A DNA stretch of 64,000 nt from Ramlibacter montanisoli. Lineage in GTDB: Bacteria > Pseudomonadota > Gammaproteobacteria > Burkholderiales > Burkholderiaceae_C. The stretch lies in NCBI RefSeq assembly GCF_013087525.1, contig NZ_JABFCS010000001.1, forward strand, positions 3,596,001-3,660,000, given 5' to 3'. The translations under genes and the position numbers were made by a program. The notes beneath the pieces are model-generated. The model saw nothing but the letters and a program-made list of their open reading frames with translations, ran no database searches and was not told where the DNA came from. Positions 18,138-25,897 of this stretch are shown piece after piece; the first letter of the stretch is position 1, and each line of letters opens with the position of its first letter.

Positions 18138-19691
18138 TCAGGTGATCGCGCCGAGCTGCCAGGGCACGAATTCGTTCTGGCCGTAGCCGTGCAGCTCGCT
18201 CTTGGTCTTGTCGCCCGAGGCCATGCGCAGGATGGCCTGGAAGATCTGCTCGCCCATGGCGTCGACCGAGACTTCGCCCTCGGCGATGGGGCCGCAGTTG
18301 ATGTCCATGTCGGCCTGCTGGCGCTGCCACAGCGCGTTGTTCGTCGCCAGCTTCAGCGAAGGCGCGGGCGCGCAGCCGTAGGCCGAGCCGCGGCCGGTGG
18401 TGAAGCAGATCAGGTTGGCGCCGCCGGCGACCTGGCCGGTGGCGCTGACCGGGTCGTAGCCCGGCGTGTCCATGAACACGAGGCCGGCGCTGCGCACCGG
18501 CTGTGCGTACTCGAGCACGTCGACCAGGTTGCTGCTTCCGCCCTTGGCCACCGCGCCGAGCGACTTCTCGAGGATGGTGGTGAGGCCGCCCGCCTTGTTG
18601 CCGGCCGAGGGGTTGTTGTTCATGTCGGCGCCCATGCGCTCGCAATACGTTTCCCACCAGCGGATGCGTTCGAGCAGCTTGTCCGCGACCTCGCGGCTTT
18701 GCGCGCGACGGGTCAGCAGGTGCTCGGCGCCGTAGATCTCGGGCGTTTCCGACAGGATGGCCGTGCCGCCGTGGCGCACCAGCCGGTCCATCGCCGCGCC
18801 GAGCGCCGGGTTGGCGGTCATGCCGGAGTAGCTGTCGGAGCCGCCGCATTGCAGGCCCACCACCAGGTGGCGCGCCGGCACCGGCACCCGCTCGACCTTG
18901 TTCGCTTCGGGCAGCAGGGCGCGTACCGCATCGACGCCGCGCTGCACCGCCAGGGCGGTGCCGCCCGCGTCCTGGATGTTGAAGGCCTGCAGGGCCGCGC
19001 CTTCCAGGCCTTCGTGTTCGATCCAGCTGGAGATCTGGTTGGTTTCGCAGCCCAGGCCGATCACCAGCACGGCGGCGAAGTTGGGATGGCGCGCGTAGCC
19101 GGCGAGCGTGCGCCGCAGCACGCGCAGGCCCTCGCCTTCCGAATCCACCGCGCAGCCGGCACCGTGGGTGAGCGCCACCACCCCGTCGATGTTGGGAAAG
19201 TCCGCCAGCGCCTCCGGCCGGATGTCGCGCCGGAACTGGTCGGCGATCGCCCGCGCCGCGGTGGCCGAGCAGTTCACCGAGGTCAGCACGCCGATGTAGT
19301 TGCGCGTTGCGATGCGGCCGTCGGCGCGGACGATGCCCATGAAGGTTGCCGGCTGTTCCGCCGGCAGCGTCGGCTTCGCATCGATGCCGGCCACGGAGGC
19401 CGCATCGCGCTCGAAGCTGCCCATGGCCAGGTTGTGCACGTGCACGTGCTGGCCGGCGCGGATGGCCTGCGAGGCGAAGCCGATGATCTGGCCGTAGCGG
19501 CGCACCGGCTCGCCGGCCGCGATGTCGCGCGTCGCCAGCTTGTGGCCGGGCGGAACGAGGCCGATCACGCCGACCTTCTCGTCGGCCAGGAAGGTCCCGG
19601 CCATCAGCTGCTGGCGGGCGATGACCACGTCGTCGCCGGCGTGCAGGCGCAGCGTGCGCGAGGGCGTCGCGCCGGAAGTGGAGGCGTCCAT
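18138..19691 (-). CDS. UxaA-family altronate/galactarate dehydratase
   Basis: A 517-residue dehydratase of the UxaA/GarD family, at the usual full length. An N-terminal SAF-like domain (residues 1-100, with HAGDDVVIARQQLMAG and HVHNLAMGSF) is followed by the large catalytic domain with GCETNQIS, LQCGGSDSYSGMTANPA and FTTGRGSAYGCAPAPSLK; these Cys residues are typical metal/catalytic positions. It removes water from a sugar acid to give a 2-keto-3-deoxy acid. Sulfolactate lyase SuyAB is a distant relative but is normally split into two genes. Its ATG overlaps the preceding stop (TGATG). Confidence 0.88.
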   Translation of the reverse strand: MDASTSGATPSRTLRLHAGDDVVIARQQLMAGTFLADEKVGVIGLVPPGHKLATRDIAAGEPVRRYGQIIGFASQAIRAGQHVHVHNLAMGSFERDAASVAGIDAKPTLPAEQPATFMGIVRADGRIATRNYIGVLTSVNCSATAARAIADQFRRDIRPEALADFPNIDGVVALTHGAGCAVDSEGEGLRVLRRTLAGYARHPNFAAVLVIGLGCETNQISSWIEHEGLEGAALQAFNIQDAGGTALAVQRGVDAVRALLPEANKVERVPVPARHLVVGLQCGGSDSYSGMTANPALGAAMDRLVRHGGTAILSETPEIYGAEHLLTRRAQSREVADKLLERIRWWETYCERMGADMNNNPSAGNKAGGLTTILEKSLGAVAKGGSSNLVDVLEYAQPVRSAGLVFMDTPGYDPVSATGQVAGGANLICFTTGRGSAYGCAPAPSLKLATNNALWQRQQADMDINCGPIAEGEVSVDAMGEQIFQAILRMASGDKTKSELHGYGQNEFVPWQLGAIT

Positions 19692-20887
19692 CAGAGCCCC
19701 TTGGCCAGCAGGCCGCGGCGTGCGAGGTTGGCCATGAAGGCGCGCAGCCCGAAGGTCCAGGGCGCGGCCTGCTCGCTGTGCTGCACGCGGTTGCACAGCT
19801 CGCCCAGGCGGGCGCTGCGGATGCTCACGCGGTCGCCCACCTTGTGGGTGAAGCCGGCGCCGGGCGCATCGCGGTCCTGCGTGGGCGCGAACAGCGTGCC
19901 CAGGAACAGCATGAAGCCGTCCGGGTACTGGTGGGCGGCGATCGCCTGCGCCACGATGTCCTGCGGTTCGCGGCTGATGAACTCCATGGAGTTCACGCCT
20001 TCCAGCACGAAGCCTTCCGGGCCCTCCACGCGCAGGTCGAGCCGCTCGCGCCGCATCTCGGCCGCGCCGAAGCTGTCGTCGAACAGGCGGATGAAGGGAC
20101 CGATCGCGCAGGACGCGTTGTTGTCCTTGGCCTTGGACAGCAGCAGCGCGCTGCGGCCTTCCAGGTCGCGCAGGTTGACGTCGTTGCCCAGGGTGGCGCC
20201 GACGATCTCGCCGCGGCTGTTGACGGCCAGCACGACTTCCGGCTCCGGGTTGTTCCAGGAGGAGTCGGCACGGATGCCGATGTCGGCGCCGGTGCCCACG
20301 GAGGACAGCACCGGTGCCTTCGAGAACACCTCGGCGTCGGGGCCGATGCCGACTTCCAGGTACTGCGACCACAGGCCCTGCTCCTGCAGCAGCTTCTTCA
20401 GCTGCATGACTTGCGGCGAGCCGGGCTTGACGGCCGACAGGTCGGTGCCGATCTGCTTCACCACGCGGGCGCGCACTTCCTGTGCCTTGGCCGGGTCGCC
20501 GTCGGCCTGCTCCTCGATCACGCGCTCGATCAGGCTGGTGGCGAAGGTGACGCCGGCGGCCTTGACCACCTGCAGGTCGCAGGGCGCGAGGAAGAAGGGT
20601 TTGCGCGGGTCGCGCACGGCCTCGTCGCTGTTGGCCAGGATCTCTTCCAGGCTGCCCAGGCGTTCGCCGGTGGCCTCGCGCACGCGGCGCGCCGGCTCGT
20701 CGAAGTCCAGCAGCGTGCTGACGGTGGGGAATTCGGTGCTCAGGTCGTAGATGCCGTGGGCGCGGATGGCGACGACCGAAGGGCCTTGCACGTCCGGCCG
20801 CCACACGCGGCCGACCAGGGTGCCGGTGTAGCCGTCGTCGGGCAGGAAGCGGGCTGCCTCCAGCGAAAGGGAAAGCGATGACTGCAA
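19691..20887 (-). CDS. Fumarylacetoacetate hydrolase-family enzyme
   Basis: A 398-residue cytosolic FAH-fold protein with the catalytic C-terminal domain containing SSWNNPEPEVVL and GNDVNLRDLEGRSALLLSKAKD, and an extra N-terminal domain. The longer form is typical of 2-keto-3-deoxy sugar-acid dehydratases found beside UxaA/GarD enzymes, and that is the likely role. The only reasonable start is TTG at 20887 with a weak GAGG upstream; no ATG or GTG is in frame nearby. Its stop overlaps the dehydratase start, so the two are coupled. GntR lies 35 bases upstream. Confidence 0.8.
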   Translation of the reverse strand: MQSSLSLSLEAARFLPDDGYTGTLVGRVWRPDVQGPSVVAIRAHGIYDLSTEFPTVSTLLDFDEPARRVREATGERLGSLEEILANSDEAVRDPRKPFFLAPCDLQVVKAAGVTFATSLIERVIEEQADGDPAKAQEVRARVVKQIGTDLSAVKPGSPQVMQLKKLLQEQGLWSQYLEVGIGPDAEVFSKAPVLSSVGTGADIGIRADSSWNNPEPEVVLAVNSRGEIVGATLGNDVNLRDLEGRSALLLSKAKDNNASCAIGPFIRLFDDSFGAAEMRRERLDLRVEGPEGFVLEGVNSMEFISREPQDIVAQAIAAHQYPDGFMLFLGTLFAPTQDRDAPGAGFTHKVGDRVSIRSARLGELCNRVQHSEQAAPWTFGLRAFMANLARRGLLAKGL

Positions 20888-20922
20888 GGGGAATCCTCGG
20901 GAATGCGGGGAAGGGTCCGGGT

Positions 20923-21681
20923 TCAGGACCAGGCGGTGGTGCCGGTGAGGCGAGGCGGTTGCGCGGGCGTGCTGCCGCTGACGTTGGCCAGCTCCCAGCC
21001 GCGCTCCAGGGCGGCGCGCACGGTGTCGAGGTGGGCGACCATGGCGGCGCGCGCGCCTTCCACGTCGCGGGCTTCGATGGCTTCCACCAGCTTGCGGTGC
21101 TCCTGGATCGCCTCCTGGTGGCGCTGCGGGCTGTCGAAGTGCTCGTCGAGCTTGCGGAACATGGCGCTGTAGCGGAAGCTCCAGAGCTGGTGCACCAGGT
21201 GCACCAGGGCACTGTTGCCCGAGGCCTCGGCGATGCGCAGGTGGAACAGCGCGTCGGCATCGAGGCCGACGCCGGTGCTGCCGATCTCGTCGGTCATCAG
21301 CTGCAGGGTCTCGCGGATGCGCGCGTGGTCCTTGGCGCTGCCGTCGCGCGCGGCCAGCGCCGCGGTTTCGCCTTCGATCAGGTAGCGGGCCGACAGCACC
21401 TCGAAGGGGCCGGGTTCGCCGAGCGCCGCGGTCTGCGAGTTGGCCGCCGGGGCGGCATTGACGAACACGCCGAGGCCGACGCGCACGTCCACCAGGCCGT
21501 CGATCTCCAGGGCGATCAGGGCTTCCCGCACGGACGCGCGGCTGACGTTGAACTGCTGCGACAGGTCGCGCTCGGAGGGCAGCCGGTCGCCGGGCTTGAA
21601 CTCGCCCTTGCGCACCAGCTCGGCCAGCTGGTCGGCGATCTGGCGGTAGAGGCGCTTGGAACTGACGGCTTCGATCGGCAT
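20923..21681 (-). CDS. GntR-family (FadR subfamily) transcriptional regulator
   Basis: A 252-residue regulator. A winged helix at about residues 8-75 carries PGDRLPSERDLSQQFNVSR and SVREALIALEIDGLVDVRVG, followed by an all-helical FCD effector domain. Proteins of this class usually repress the adjoining catabolic operon until an organic acid binds. It is the first gene of the minus-strand cluster ahead of the FAH-family enzyme and dehydratase, so it probably autoregulates that operon. No operator palindrome was found with confidence in the 124 bases upstream. Confidence 0.92.
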   Translation of the reverse strand: MPIEAVSSKRLYRQIADQLAELVRKGEFKPGDRLPSERDLSQQFNVSRASVREALIALEIDGLVDVRVGLGVFVNAAPAANSQTAALGEPGPFEVLSARYLIEGETAALAARDGSAKDHARIRETLQLMTDEIGSTGVGLDADALFHLRIAEASGNSALVHLVHQLWSFRYSAMFRKLDEHFDSPQRHQEAIQEHRKLVEAIEARDVEGARAAMVAHLDTVRAALERGWELANVSGSTPAQPPRLTGTTAWS

Positions 21682-21805
21682 GGAGGCTCGGTGGTTAGGT
21701 GGTCAGGCCACCGGACAAGTTGGACTTTAGGGGTGGACGCCGGGCGCCGAATCGGGGCTTACCCGCCCGAGGGTTTACCCTTGGATCAGGAAAAGGAGCC
21801 TGCGC

Positions 21806-22347
21806 TCACTTGTGCCGCAGGCAGCGCAGGCCTTCCTCGGCCAGGGGCAGGATGTTGAAGACACCCACGGCGGCCGCGACGCCCAGGAGGTACGCCGGCG
21901 GCCAGGGTTCGGCTTTCGCACGCAGCGAAAAATCAGGCGGGCGCCCGCCGAACAGCGCCAGCACCTGGTCCCAGGCCATCACGACCAGTAGCGCCAGCAC
22001 CATCAGCGGCAGGACCTCCATGAAGCTGTGGACCATCTGCTCGAAGGGGCGCACCTCGCGCCGCGGCACCGTGTAGCGCGCAGCTCCACGAAGGTGGTCG
22101 CCTCGTGCGCCAGGAAGGCGGCGAACACGACCAGGAGGACGGCGGCGTTGATCTCCAGCAGGCCCACCGCCAGCAGCGCCGCGCCCATTTCGGCGAACAA
22201 GAGCCAATGGAACAGGTTTTCGGGCAGGCCACTGGTGCGTTCGATGCCCGTGCGGCGATGGCACCACCAGTCCGCCAGGCCGGCGACGATCCAGACCGGC
22301 ATCACCGCGACCATCAGCAGCCAGCGGGCGGCGTCCCCGGCGTTCAC
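21806..22347 (-). CDS. Inner-membrane hypothetical protein of the exb operon (one frameshift)
   Basis: About 180 residues after restoring one base at roughly 22077-22080, which joins HEATTFVELR to YTVPRREVRPFEQ. Four to five membrane helices are seen (WLLMVAVMPVWIVAGLADWW; LLAVGLLEINAAVLLVVF; VLPLMVLALLVVMAWDQ; AYLLGVAAAVGVFNIL). The GTG start overlaps the exbD stop by four bases (GTGA), so it is translationally coupled to the ExbB/ExbD genes and may belong to the same complex. I do not recognise a named family. Confidence 0.65.
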
Positions 22348-22766
22348 TGTGCAAACTGCTCCGTTCCCACCAGCCCGATCTTCACCAGCCCGGCGCGCTG
22401 CGCGCTGCTGAGCACCGCGGCGACCGGCTCGTACCGGGCCTTGCGGTCCGCGCGCACGTGCACCTCGGGCTGCTCGGGCTGCGCCGCGGCTTCGCGCAGC
22501 CGCGCCTCCAGCGCCGCGCGGTCGGCCAGCGCCTCGCCGTTCCACAGGAACTGGCCGGCGGCATTGACCTCCAGCTGCACCACTTCGGGCGGCACCTGGG
22601 GACGCGGCGCGTTGCGGCCCGGCATCTCCAGCCCCACCGAATGCAGCTGGATCGGGATGGTGATGATCAGCATCACCAGCAGGACGAGCAGCACGTCCAC
22701 CAGCGGCGTGGTGTTGATGTCCACCATCGGCTCGGGATCGGGCTCGGTGCCGGCGCGGATGTGCAT
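22344..22766 (-). CDS. ExbD/TolR-family biopolymer transport protein (second copy)
   Basis: A 140-residue ExbD-like protein: short cytoplasmic tail with VDINTTPLVDVLLVLLVM, one membrane helix carrying the conserved Asp that takes part in proton transfer, then a periplasmic domain ending VKIGLVGTEQFAQ. It works with an ExbB ring to energise TonB or TolA-type partners. It follows another exbD by 5 bases, giving a two-ExbD operon in which the two may form a hetero-dimer. Confidence 0.9.
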   Translation of the reverse strand: MHIRAGTEPDPEPMVDINTTPLVDVLLVLLVMLIITIPIQLHSVGLEMPGRNAPRPQVPPEVVQLEVNAAGQFLWNGEALADRAALEARLREAAAQPEQPEVHVRADRKARYEPVAAVLSSAQRAGLVKIGLVGTEQFAQ

Positions 22767-22771
22767 GGTCG

Positions 22772-23197
22772 CTAGCGGGCCGGCGGCTCGGTGAGGAAGC
22801 CGATGCGGGCGATGCCCGCCTGCTGCGCGGACAGCACGACGCGCCCCACCGCCTCGTACTCGGCGCGCACGTCGCCGCGGATGTGCAGCTCCGGTTGCGG
22901 CTGCATGGCGGCGATCTTCGCCAGCAGCTCGGTGAGCGCGGCGCGGTCCGGCAGGCGCGTGTCGAACCAGTACGTTCCGCCCTGCGCGTCGACGGTGATG
23001 ATCACGTTCTCCTGCTGCGCATCGCGCTGCTGGTTCTGCTCGCGCGGCAGGGCGACCGCGATCGAGCTGTTCACCACCGGGATCGTGATCAGGAAGATGA
23101 TCAGCAGCACCAGCATCACGTCCACCAGCGGCGTGGTGTTGATGTCGGCGATCAGCGCGTCCTCACCCTCCTGCTGCGACGCGTAGCGGATCGCCAA
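22772..23197 (-). CDS. ExbD/TolR-family biopolymer transport protein (first copy)
   Basis: A 141-residue ExbD-type protein with the membrane motif ADINTTPLVDVMLVLLIIF, including the proton-carrying Asp, and a periplasmic C-terminal domain ending ARIGFLTEPPAR. It is one base downstream of exbB and 5 bases upstream of a second, divergent exbD. The two ExbD proteins share the membrane motif and the general domain plan but differ through most of the periplasmic part. Confidence 0.92.
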   Translation of the reverse strand: MAIRYASQQEGEDALIADINTTPLVDVMLVLLIIFLITIPVVNSSIAVALPREQNQQRDAQQENVIITVDAQGGTYWFDTRLPDRAALTELLAKIAAMQPQPELHIRGDVRAEYEAVGRVVLSAQQAGIARIGFLTEPPAR

Positions 23198-23198
23198 C

Positions 23199-23957
23199 TC
23201 AGGCTCCCTTGCCGCCGGTGGCCAGCAGCACGGTGTGCAGGTCCGAGCCGAAGGAACGCACGGTGTCCATGGCGACCTTGTTGCGGCGGACCAGCCAGTT
23301 GTAGCCCAGCACCGCCGGCACCGCGACCGCCAGGCCGATCGCCGTCATGATCAGCGCCTCGCCCACCGGGCCCGCCACGCGGTCGATCGACGCCTGGCCC
23401 GAGGCGCCGATGCGCACCAGCGCGTTGTAGATGCCCCAGACGGTGCCGAACAGGCCGACGAAGGGCGCCGTCGAGCCCACCGTCGCCAGCACCGCCAGCC
23501 CTTCCTGCGTGCGGCTGTGCACGGTGCCGACCGCGCGCTCGATGCTCTGCGCGACCCAGGTGTTCAGGTCCACCTTTCCGATCAGGCCGTCGTGCTTGCG
23601 CGTGGCCTCGATCGCCGACTCCGCGATGTAGCGGTAGGGGCTGCCCGGCTGCAGCGCCTCGGCGCCCTGCTGCACGCTGTCGGCCTTCCAGAAGCTCTCG
23701 TTGGCCGCACGTCCCTGGCCGCCCATCTTCGACTGCGCCAGCAGCTTGGTGACCAGCACGTACCAGCTGGCCAGCGACATGATCACCAGGATGAGGATGG
23801 TGGCGCGCGAGACGATGTCGCCCTGCGACCAGAGCGCACCGAAGCCGTACGGGTTGGCGGCGTGGGCCGGCGCCTGGATCGCGGGGAGGTTCTGTTGCGC
23901 GAGGGCCGGGACGGCCGTGGCCAGTGGGAGAAGGAGCGCGGCGAGGGTTCGGAGCAT
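23199..23957 (-). CDS. ExbB/MotA/TolQ proton channel family protein
   Basis: A 252-residue ExbB-like protein with an N-terminal signal-like segment (LAALLLPLATAVPALAQ), as in the longer ExbB types, and three membrane helices. The conserved region ATVGSTAPFVGLFGTVWGIYNAL and EALIMTAIGLAVAVPAVLGYNWL line the proton path. First gene of exbB-exbD-exbD-membrane protein. It is divergent from a Nudix gene. The TonB-like gene at 24549-25865 is a candidate partner on the same strand, not in the same transcript. Confidence 0.92.
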   Translation of the reverse strand: MLRTLAALLLPLATAVPALAQQNLPAIQAPAHAANPYGFGALWSQGDIVSRATILILVIMSLASWYVLVTKLLAQSKMGGQGRAANESFWKADSVQQGAEALQPGSPYRYIAESAIEATRKHDGLIGKVDLNTWVAQSIERAVGTVHSRTQEGLAVLATVGSTAPFVGLFGTVWGIYNALVRIGASGQASIDRVAGPVGEALIMTAIGLAVAVPAVLGYNWLVRRNKVAMDTVRSFGSDLHTVLLATGGKGA

Positions 23958-24011
23958 GAAGTCGTCGGGTCGCGGGGGCCCCCATTCTGCTGAAGAACAA
24001 CATAATGCACC

Positions 24012-24533
24012 ATGGACCACCGTTGGCGACCGAGTGTCACCGTAGCGGCCGTGATCGAACGCGACGGCCGCTTCCTGATGATCGAAGAAGAAACGTCGGA
24101 AGGCTTGCGCATCAACAACCCGGCCGGACACCTGGACCCGGGCGAGACGCCGGCCGAGGGCTGCGCGCGCGAGGCCATGGAGGAAACCGCCTGGCATTTC
24201 GTGCCCACGCACCTGCTGGGCGTGTACATCTCGCGCTTCCAGCGCTCGACCACGGGCGAGGACATCACCTACCTGCGCTTCGCCTTCACCGGCGAGCTGG
24301 GCGACCACGTGCCGGACCGGCCGCTGGACGTGGGCATCGTGCGCACGCTCTGGATGACGCCCGACGAATTGCGCGCCACCGCCGAGCGCCACCGCAGCCC
24401 GCTGGTGCTGCGCTGCCTGGAGGACTACCTGGCCGGCGTGCGGCACCCGCTCTCGTCCGTGTACTGCGACCCCAGCATCCGCGGCCCGGGCCACGAGCGC
24501 GACCCGGTCACCGGCGACGGCGAAGGCCGCTAG
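24012..24533 (+). CDS. Nudix hydrolase, NudJ-like
   Basis: A 173-residue phosphohydrolase of the NudJ type. The Nudix box is GHLDPGETPAEGCAREAMEE followed by TAW: Gly-x5-Glu-x7-Arg-Glu-x2-Glu-Glu is intact, but the usual Gly near the end of the box is Ala. These enzymes cleave nucleoside di- or triphosphates or thiamine pyrophosphate in the cytosol. In relatives the gene often lies close to mnmA, as here. ATG at 24012. It is convergent with the proline-rich gene. Confidence 0.85.
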   Translation: MDHRWRPSVTVAAVIERDGRFLMIEEETSEGLRINNPAGHLDPGETPAEGCAREAMEETAWHFVPTHLLGVYISRFQRSTTGEDITYLRFAFTGELGDHVPDRPLDVGIVRTLWMTPDELRATAERHRSPLVLRCLEDYLAGVRHPLSSVYCDPSIRGPGHERDPVTGDGEGR

Positions 24534-24548
24534 CCGCGGCAACGGTTC

Positions 24549-25865
24549 CTACTTCGGGCAGTTGCCCGACAAGGCGCGCCCGACCACCGACGGCGCATTG
24601 AGCAGGCCGCCCACGCTGCCCTGCTTCTCGCCGCCACGCAGGCAGTCGTCGCGGCCCGCCCCTTCCATCCCCTCGGCCAGCGGATCCTTCGGCTTGCCGC
24701 GGCGCAGCTGTTCGTTGGCCATGTCGGCCAGGCTGCGGCGCTGCGTGTTCCAGGGACCGGGGGCGATCACGCGCGTGTCGGGCGGCAGGACCAGCGGAGC
24801 GGGCGGCAGTGGCGGGCGCGCCGCCGCGGGCGGTGCCACGCCGGGTGCGCCCCAGCCCGGCGCAGGCGCGGGCACCGGCGTCGCGGAGCCGGCGCGCGGC
24901 GAACCCGGCGCGACCGGCACGTCGATCACCGGGCCCTGCGAGCGCGGCGGCACGACCGAGGGTGCAGCCGGCGCGGGTGGTGCAGTCACGGGCGCGGGTG
25001 CGGGCGGTGCCGGGACCGGGGCCGGTGCGGGAGGGGCTGGGACCGGAGCAGGCGCCGGCGGCGCGGGCACAGGTGCCGGTGCAGGCGGCGCCGGGACGGG
25101 CGCGGGTGCGGGCGGCGCGGGCACCGGTACGGGTACCGGAGCGGGTGCAGGTACTGGAGCTGGAGCGGGCACCGGTTCCGGAACGGGAGCCGGCGCGGGC
25201 GCGGGCTCGGGAACAGGCGCCGGGGCGGGCACCGGGACTGGAGCCGGCACGGGAGCGGGAGCGGGAGCGGGAGCGGGAGCGGGTGCCGGAGCCGGTTCCG
25301 GCACGGGTGCGGGTGCGGGTGCGGGTGCCGGAGCCGGGACAGGCACGGGCGCCGGCACCGGCGGCAAGGGCACCGGGGCCGGCGGCACCGGTGCTGGCGG
25401 CGTCTCCGCCCGCTCCGGCACCGGGGCCGGTGGTGGCTCGATGGGCGGCGCAGGCACCACCACCTCGTTTTCGGTCCGCAGGCGAGGCGCCGCCGCTTCC
25501 GGCGCCGGGCTCTCGCGCCGCTCGCGGCGCGGCTTGCGGCGGGGCACCTGCAAGGTGTCGGGCAAGGTGTCGGTGGCCTGCATCGGCAGGCTGGACTCGG
25601 GCCGCAGCGTGAACACCGACAGCGGATCGCCCGGCGTCCCTGGCGCGGCGGGCGGCGTGATGGCGCGGCTGGTGTTGCTGCTGCTCGCGGGCGGCGTGCT
25701 GAAGGGGCGCACCGCCTGGTAGACCACGTAGCGCACGGCCTGCTGCACCGGGGCGTATTGCAGCAGCATCCAGAGCAGCGCGATGTGCAGCACGCCGCTG
25801 GCCGCCAGCCCCGCGGGCGACAGGCGCTGCCGCGGCAGCTTCAACGGGGTGGGCCGGTCCAGCAT
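24549..25865 (-). CDS. TonB-like proline-rich membrane-anchored protein
   Basis: A 438-residue protein with a TonB-type N terminus. A short basic stretch precedes a membrane helix AASGVLHIALLWMLLQY carrying Ser23-x3-His27, the SxxxH signature by which TonB contacts ExbB/ExbD. Residues about 130-330 are almost only Pro, Ala, Val and Glu (PAPVPAPA repeats), a rigid periplasm-spanning rod. The last 100 residues lack an evident TonB C-terminal fold and hold two Cys (DDCLRGG; GNCPK). The ATG at 25865 is preferred to an upstream TTG. Function inferred as an energy transducer or envelope linker. Confidence 0.68.
   Translation of the reverse strand: MLDRPTPLKLPRQRLSPAGLAASGVLHIALLWMLLQYAPVQQAVRYVVYQAVRPFSTPPASSSNTSRAITPPAAPGTPGDPLSVFTLRPESSLPMQATDTLPDTLQVPRRKPRRERRESPAPEAAAPRLRTENEVVVPAPPIEPPPAPVPERAETPPAPVPPAPVPLPPVPAPVPVPAPAPAPAPAPVPEPAPAPAPAPAPAPAPVPAPVPVPAPAPVPEPAPAPAPVPEPVPAPAPVPAPAPVPVPVPAPPAPAPVPAPPAPAPVPAPPAPAPVPAPPAPAPVPAPPAPAPVTAPPAPAAPSVVPPRSQGPVIDVPVAPGSPRAGSATPVPAPAPGWGAPGVAPPAAARPPLPPAPLVLPPDTRVIAPGPWNTQRRSLADMANEQLRRGKPKDPLAEGMEGAGRDDCLRGGEKQGSVGGLLNAPSVVGRALSGNCPK
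24960..25440. repeat. Proline-rich coding tandem repeat
   Basis: Inside the TonB-like gene. The most regular part is six copies of a 27-base unit coding PAPPAPAPV (about 24975-25140), continued by less regular PAPV/PEPA blocks. Such runs expand and contract by slippage and are also prone to assembly error. Confidence 0.8.
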
Positions 25866-25897
25866 GAGGGTTTGGGAGCCCGGGGATAATCGCACAG

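Noticed and set aside
24960..25440. CRISPR-like or satellite array.
   Set aside because: The periodicity is 27 bases, in frame, and codes Pro/Ala repeats without distinct spacers.
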